Shown in pieces: positions 61,298-64,000 of a DNA stretch of 64,000 nucleotides. Within the stretch, counting starts at the first letter, position 1, and each line of letters starts with the position of its first letter. Both the position numbers and the translations under genes were made by a program. The notes under the pieces were generated by a model. That model was not told the origin of the DNA. It saw only the letters and a program-made list of their open reading frames with translations, and made no database searches. Source of the stretch: Bacteroidota bacterium (GTDB taxonomy: Bacteria; Bacteroidota; Bacteroidia; Bacteroidales; Lentimicrobiaceae); NCBI GenBank assembly GCA_023434665.1, contig JAEYSM010000058.1, positions 1-64,000 on the forward strand, written 5' to 3'.

Positions 61298-61328
61298 TTT
61301 GGATATGACACAAATTAAACTATTTTTG
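61298..61328 (+). promoter_or_regulatory. Promoter of the DUF2795-type gene
   Basis: TTTG (61298-61301), a 19-base spacer and TATTTTTG (61321-61328) form a full -33/-7 pair, 31 bases before the ATG. Confidence 0.7.
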
Positions 61329-61359
61329 CAAAAATTTTAAACGTTATTCTTTTGGAATT

Positions 61360-61581
61360 ATGTATTGGACTTTAGAACTTGCATCTAAACTTGAAGATGC
61401 ACCATGGCCTGCAACAAAAGAAGAATTGATCGACTTTAGTATCCGTTCGGGTGCTCCTATGGAAGTGATTGAAAACCTTCAAGAAATAGAAGATGAAGGA
61501 GAAGTTTACGAAAGCATCGAGGATCTGTGGCCTGATTACCCCTCAAAAGAGGACTTCTTCTTTCATGAAGATGAATATTAA
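61360..61581 (+). CDS. Small DUF2795-like acidic protein
   Basis: 73 residues. The start YWTLELASKLEDAPWPATKEELIDFSIRSGAPMEVIENLQEIED has the DUF2795 pattern, and the C terminus (EEGEVYESIEDLWPDYPSKEDFFFHEDEY) is highly acidic. The family is widespread and of unknown function. It is a single-gene unit with its own promoter and a very strong terminator. Confidence 0.85.
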   Translation: MYWTLELASKLEDAPWPATKEELIDFSIRSGAPMEVIENLQEIEDEGEVYESIEDLWPDYPSKEDFFFHEDEY

Positions 61582-61614
61582 ATTAAAAAGGCCGCAAATG
61601 CGGCCTTTTTAATT
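61581..61614 (+). terminator. Terminator after the DUF2795-type gene
   Basis: Perfect 15-base arms (AATTAAAAAGGCCGC and GCGGCCTTTTTAATT) around AAAT, starting at the stop codon. Confidence 0.92.
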
Positions 61615-61664
61615 CTTCCCATCAGCATAATAAATCCTACTGTACAGTTTTTAATAAATTAATT

Positions 61665-61672
61665 TAACTTTG
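61665..61672 (+). promoter_or_regulatory. -7 box of secA
   Basis: TAACTTTG, a TAnnTTTG match, 71 bases before the secA ATG. A T-rich stretch precedes it but no clear -33 TTG. Confidence 0.5.
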
Positions 61673-61743
61673 CATCTATTATACTGTTTTCAACTGATAA
61701 CAGACTATTATCTGTTATTTGCTAATCTTGAAAAATTATTAAC

Positions 61744-64000
61744 ATGTTTTCATTCTTACAGAAATTCCTTGGGACTAAGTCCGATAAAGATATTCGTGCA
61801 ATAATGCCCCTGCTCAATCAGATTAAAGAAGTGTATCCATCGATTGAGAAGTTATCAAATGATGAATTAAGAGGTAAAACGATCGAATTCAGAGAAAAGA
61901 TCTTTCAGGCTACATCCGGAAAAGAGCAAACCATTCAGGAATTGCGGAACCGGATTGAGAATGAGACTGAGATGGATATGGATGAAAAAGAACATATCTA
62001 TGAAGAAATCGACCGCCTTGATAAAGAAAGTTATGAGATTACGCAAAAAGTCCTTAATGAAATACTCCCTGAGGCTTTTGCAGTAATTAAGGAAACAGCG
62101 AGGAGGTTCAAAGAAAATGAAGTAATCGAAGTAACTGCTACCCAGATGGACCGGGATATGGCTGCTGTTCGCGAGAGTATTCAGATTATGGGCGATAAAG
62201 CTTATTTCCACAACTCATGGGTTGCCGGCGGCAATACCATCAAATGGGATATGGTCCATTATGATGTCCAGTTAATCGGTGGAATAGTTTTACATCAGGG
62301 AAAAATTGCTGAAATGGCAACAGGTGAAGGTAAAACCCTTGTGGCTACTCTGCCTGTTTACTTAAACGCACTTCCAGGTAAAGGTGTACATGTGGTGACT
62401 GTTAATGATTACCTGGCACGTCGTGACTCTGAATGGATGGGTGTGTTATATGAATTTCATGGCTTGAAAGTTGATACCATAGACAAGCATCAACCAAACT
62501 CTGACGCTAGAAGGAAAGCCTATCTTGCTGATGTCACCTTTGGAACCAATAACGAATTTGGTTTCGATTACCTGAGGGATAATATGACCAGCAACCCTGA
62601 TGAATTGGTTCAGAGGCAACATAATTATGCCATTGTGGATGAGGTTGACTCTGTTTTAATTGACGACGCAAGAACTCCGCTCATCATTTCCGGACCTACT
62701 CCTAAAGGAGATAATCAAGAATTTGAAGCGTTAAAACCTGAGATCAAAACACTGTATGAAGCCCAGAGAAATCTGGTCACAAAATTACTAGCCGAAGCTA
62801 AATCTCTCCTTTCCGACAATTCAAATGCTGAAAATGAAAAGAAAGGTGGCGAACAATTATTCAGAGCTTACAGAGGATTGCCTAAAAATAAGGCACTTAT
62901 TAAGTTTTTGAGCGAACCGGGCATGAAAGCCCTGATGCAAAAAACCGAAAATTTCTATCTTGCTGAGCAACAAAAGCACATGCATATTATTGATGATGAA
63001 CTATTCTTTGTCATTGATGAAAAACATAACACGGTTGAGCTTACCGAGAAAGGAATTGACCTGATCACAACTTCATACCAGGATCCAAAATTCTATATAC
63101 TTCCTGACATAGGTGCTGAAATTGCTGAGTTGGAAAGGCTTAAACTTTCAGAAGCTGAAAAATCAGAGAAAAAAGAAGATATTTTACGTGATTATGCTAT
63201 AAAATCTGAAAGAGTTCATACTGTTAACCAATTACTTAAGGCATATACACTATTCGAAAAGGATATCGAATATGTGGTAATGGATAACAAAATCAAGATC
63301 GTTGACGAGCAAACAGGTCGTATTCTCGAAGGCCGGAGATATAGCGATGGCTTACACCAGGCTATCGAAGCAAAGGAGAATGTAAAAGTAGAAGCTGCAA
63401 CTCAAACATATGCAACAGTAACTTTACAGAATTACTTCAGGATGTATCGTAAGCTGGCTGGTATGACCGGTACTGCCGAAACTGAAGCCGGTGAGTTATG
63501 GGATATTTACAAACTTGATGTTGTAGTTATTCCTACTAATCGTCCTGTGGTTAGGCACGATCGCGAAGATCTGGTTTATAAGACCAAAAGAGAAAAGTTT
63601 AATGCTGTTGCTGATGAAATCAATACACTTATTAAAAACGGAAGACCGGTACTTGTAGGTACAACATCAGTTGAAACTTCTGAATTGTTGAGCCGTATGC
63701 TTAAACTCAGAAATATTAAGCACAATGTCCTTAATGCCAAATTGCATCAAAAAGAAGCTGATATTGTAGCTGAAGCCGGACGTGCAGGTACTGTAACTAT
63801 TGCAACCAACATGGCAGGTCGTGGTACTGACATTAAGTTAGGCCCTGGTGTTAAGGAAGCAGGCGGACTTGCTATCATTGGTACAGAAAGACATGAATCC
63901 CGTCGTGTTGACCGCCAGTTAAGAGGACGTGCAGGTCGACAAGGTGACCCGGGTAGTTCACAATTCTTTGTCGCTCTTGAAGATGATCTTATGCGTATGT
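61744..64000 (+). CDS. secA: Protein translocase subunit SecA (3' end outside window)
   Basis: An ATG at 61744 (MFSFLQKFLGTKSDKDI) opens a frame that stays open to the window edge, 752 codons. It is not closed here, so the C-terminal zinc-binding tail is not seen. Walker A is MATGEGKTLVATLP, the DEAD-type site IVDEVDSVLIDDARTPLI, and VNDYLARRDSEWM and GTNNEFGFDYLRDNM follow; the second helicase half has GRVVTIATNMAGRGTDIKLG-type residues and RRVDRQLRGRAGRQGDPGSS. An acidic insertion after the first motor domain (about residues 320-370) is usual in Bacteroidota SecA. It drives Sec-dependent export. Confidence 0.96.
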   Translation, partial: MFSFLQKFLGTKSDKDIRAIMPLLNQIKEVYPSIEKLSNDELRGKTIEFREKIFQATSGKEQTIQELRNRIENETEMDMDEKEHIYEEIDRLDKESYEITQKVLNEILPEAFAVIKETARRFKENEVIEVTATQMDRDMAAVRESIQIMGDKAYFHNSWVAGGNTIKWDMVHYDVQLIGGIVLHQGKIAEMATGEGKTLVATLPVYLNALPGKGVHVVTVNDYLARRDSEWMGVLYEFHGLKVDTIDKHQPNSDARRKAYLADVTFGTNNEFGFDYLRDNMTSNPDELVQRQHNYAIVDEVDSVLIDDARTPLIISGPTPKGDNQEFEALKPEIKTLYEAQRNLVTKLLAEAKSLLSDNSNAENEKKGGEQLFRAYRGLPKNKALIKFLSEPGMKALMQKTENFYLAEQQKHMHIIDDELFFVIDEKHNTVELTEKGIDLITTSYQDPKFYILPDIGAEIAELERLKLSEAEKSEKKEDILRDYAIKSERVHTVNQLLKAYTLFEKDIEYVVMDNKIKIVDEQTGRILEGRRYSDGLHQAIEAKENVKVEAATQTYATVTLQNYFRMYRKLAGMTGTAETEAGELWDIYKLDVVVIPTNRPVVRHDREDLVYKTKREKFNAVADEINTLIKNGRPVLVGTTSVETSELLSRMLKLRNIKHNVLNAKLHQKEADIVAEAGRAGTVTIATNMAGRGTDIKLGPGVKEAGGLAIIGTERHESRRVDRQLRGRAGRQGDPGSSQFFVALEDDLMRM

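Noticed and set aside
61867..62211. 114-codon minus-strand frame inside secA
   Set aside because: Antisense to the conserved N-terminal part of SecA.
1..64000. CRISPR arrays, insertion sequences, integrases, toxin-antitoxin or restriction systems
   Set aside because: No regular repeat arrays, transposase motifs, or defence gene pairs were seen; the CHAT protein alone is not enough to claim a defence system.

Overview
The window is a low-GC, gene-dense chromosomal segment from a Bacteroidota bacterium, most likely Bacteroidales/Marinilabiliales-like. Supporting features are recurrent promoters of the Bacteroidota type (-7 TAnnTTTG, sometimes a -33 TTG/TTTG), proteins with type IX secretion (T9SS) C-terminal sorting domains, GldA- and GldB-like proteins, PorT-type beta-barrels, a glycine-lipid acyltransferase pair, a FtsI with a PASTA tail, and the rplM-rpsI-rpsB-tsf gene order. 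I see no tRNA, rRNA, CRISPR array, insertion sequence or prophage.

Layout. 1-5.4 kb: the end of a TPR-CHAT protease-like protein, mutS2 and two small genes. 5.6-7.5 kb: acyl-CoA carboxyltransferase plus biotin carrier. 7.5-10 kb (minus): a glsA-glsB-engB operon. 10.2-25.2 kb: a long division and cell wall (dcw) cluster, mraZ-rsmH-ftsL-ftsI-murE-mraY-murD(fragment)-ftsW-murG-murC-ftsQ-ftsA-ftsZ-yqeY, with translational overlaps at several junctions. 25.3-28.3 kb (minus): the ribosomal operon rplM-rpsI-rpsB-tsf behind a structured leader, beside a frameshifted remnant of a fasciclin-domain gene. 28.5-31 kb: gldA and metK, the latter behind a SAM-II-like riboswitch. 31-40 kb: two T9SS cargo proteins, an S4 protein, a secreted protein with a sulfite-oxidase-like fold, orphan urocanate hydratase, a membrane glycosyltransferase and an unknown envelope protein. 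40-61.6 kb: mostly housekeeping genes (phosphopantetheinyl transferase, tgt, LptF/G, ispE, kdsB, trmB, Mrp and NifU-type Fe-S proteins, nadE, yifB, cobalamin adenosyltransferase) mixed with lineage-typical envelope genes (GH3-family enzyme, HU/SPOR protein, PorT-like barrels, gldB). 61.7 kb to the end: the first two thirds of secA.

How the genes fit together. The dcw cluster makes lipid II and the divisome. KdsB, LptF/G, the glycine-lipid enzymes and the PorT-like barrels belong to outer-membrane building. GldA, GldB and the T9SS tails point to a gliding or T9SS-type envelope. The carboxyltransferase/biotin carrier pair and the cobalamin adenosyltransferase would fit propionate/methylmalonyl-CoA metabolism.

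The clearest anomaly is murD. Only the C-terminal ~181 residues are present, directly behind mraY, with no room for the UDP-binding and ATPase domains; this is either a real deletion or an assembly fault. No clearly novel multi-gene system is visible. The most interesting non-coding signals are the three-box MraZ operator, the rplM leader, the metK riboswitch with an upstream palindrome, and a set of mutually exclusive inverted repeats at about 40.92-40.97 kb.
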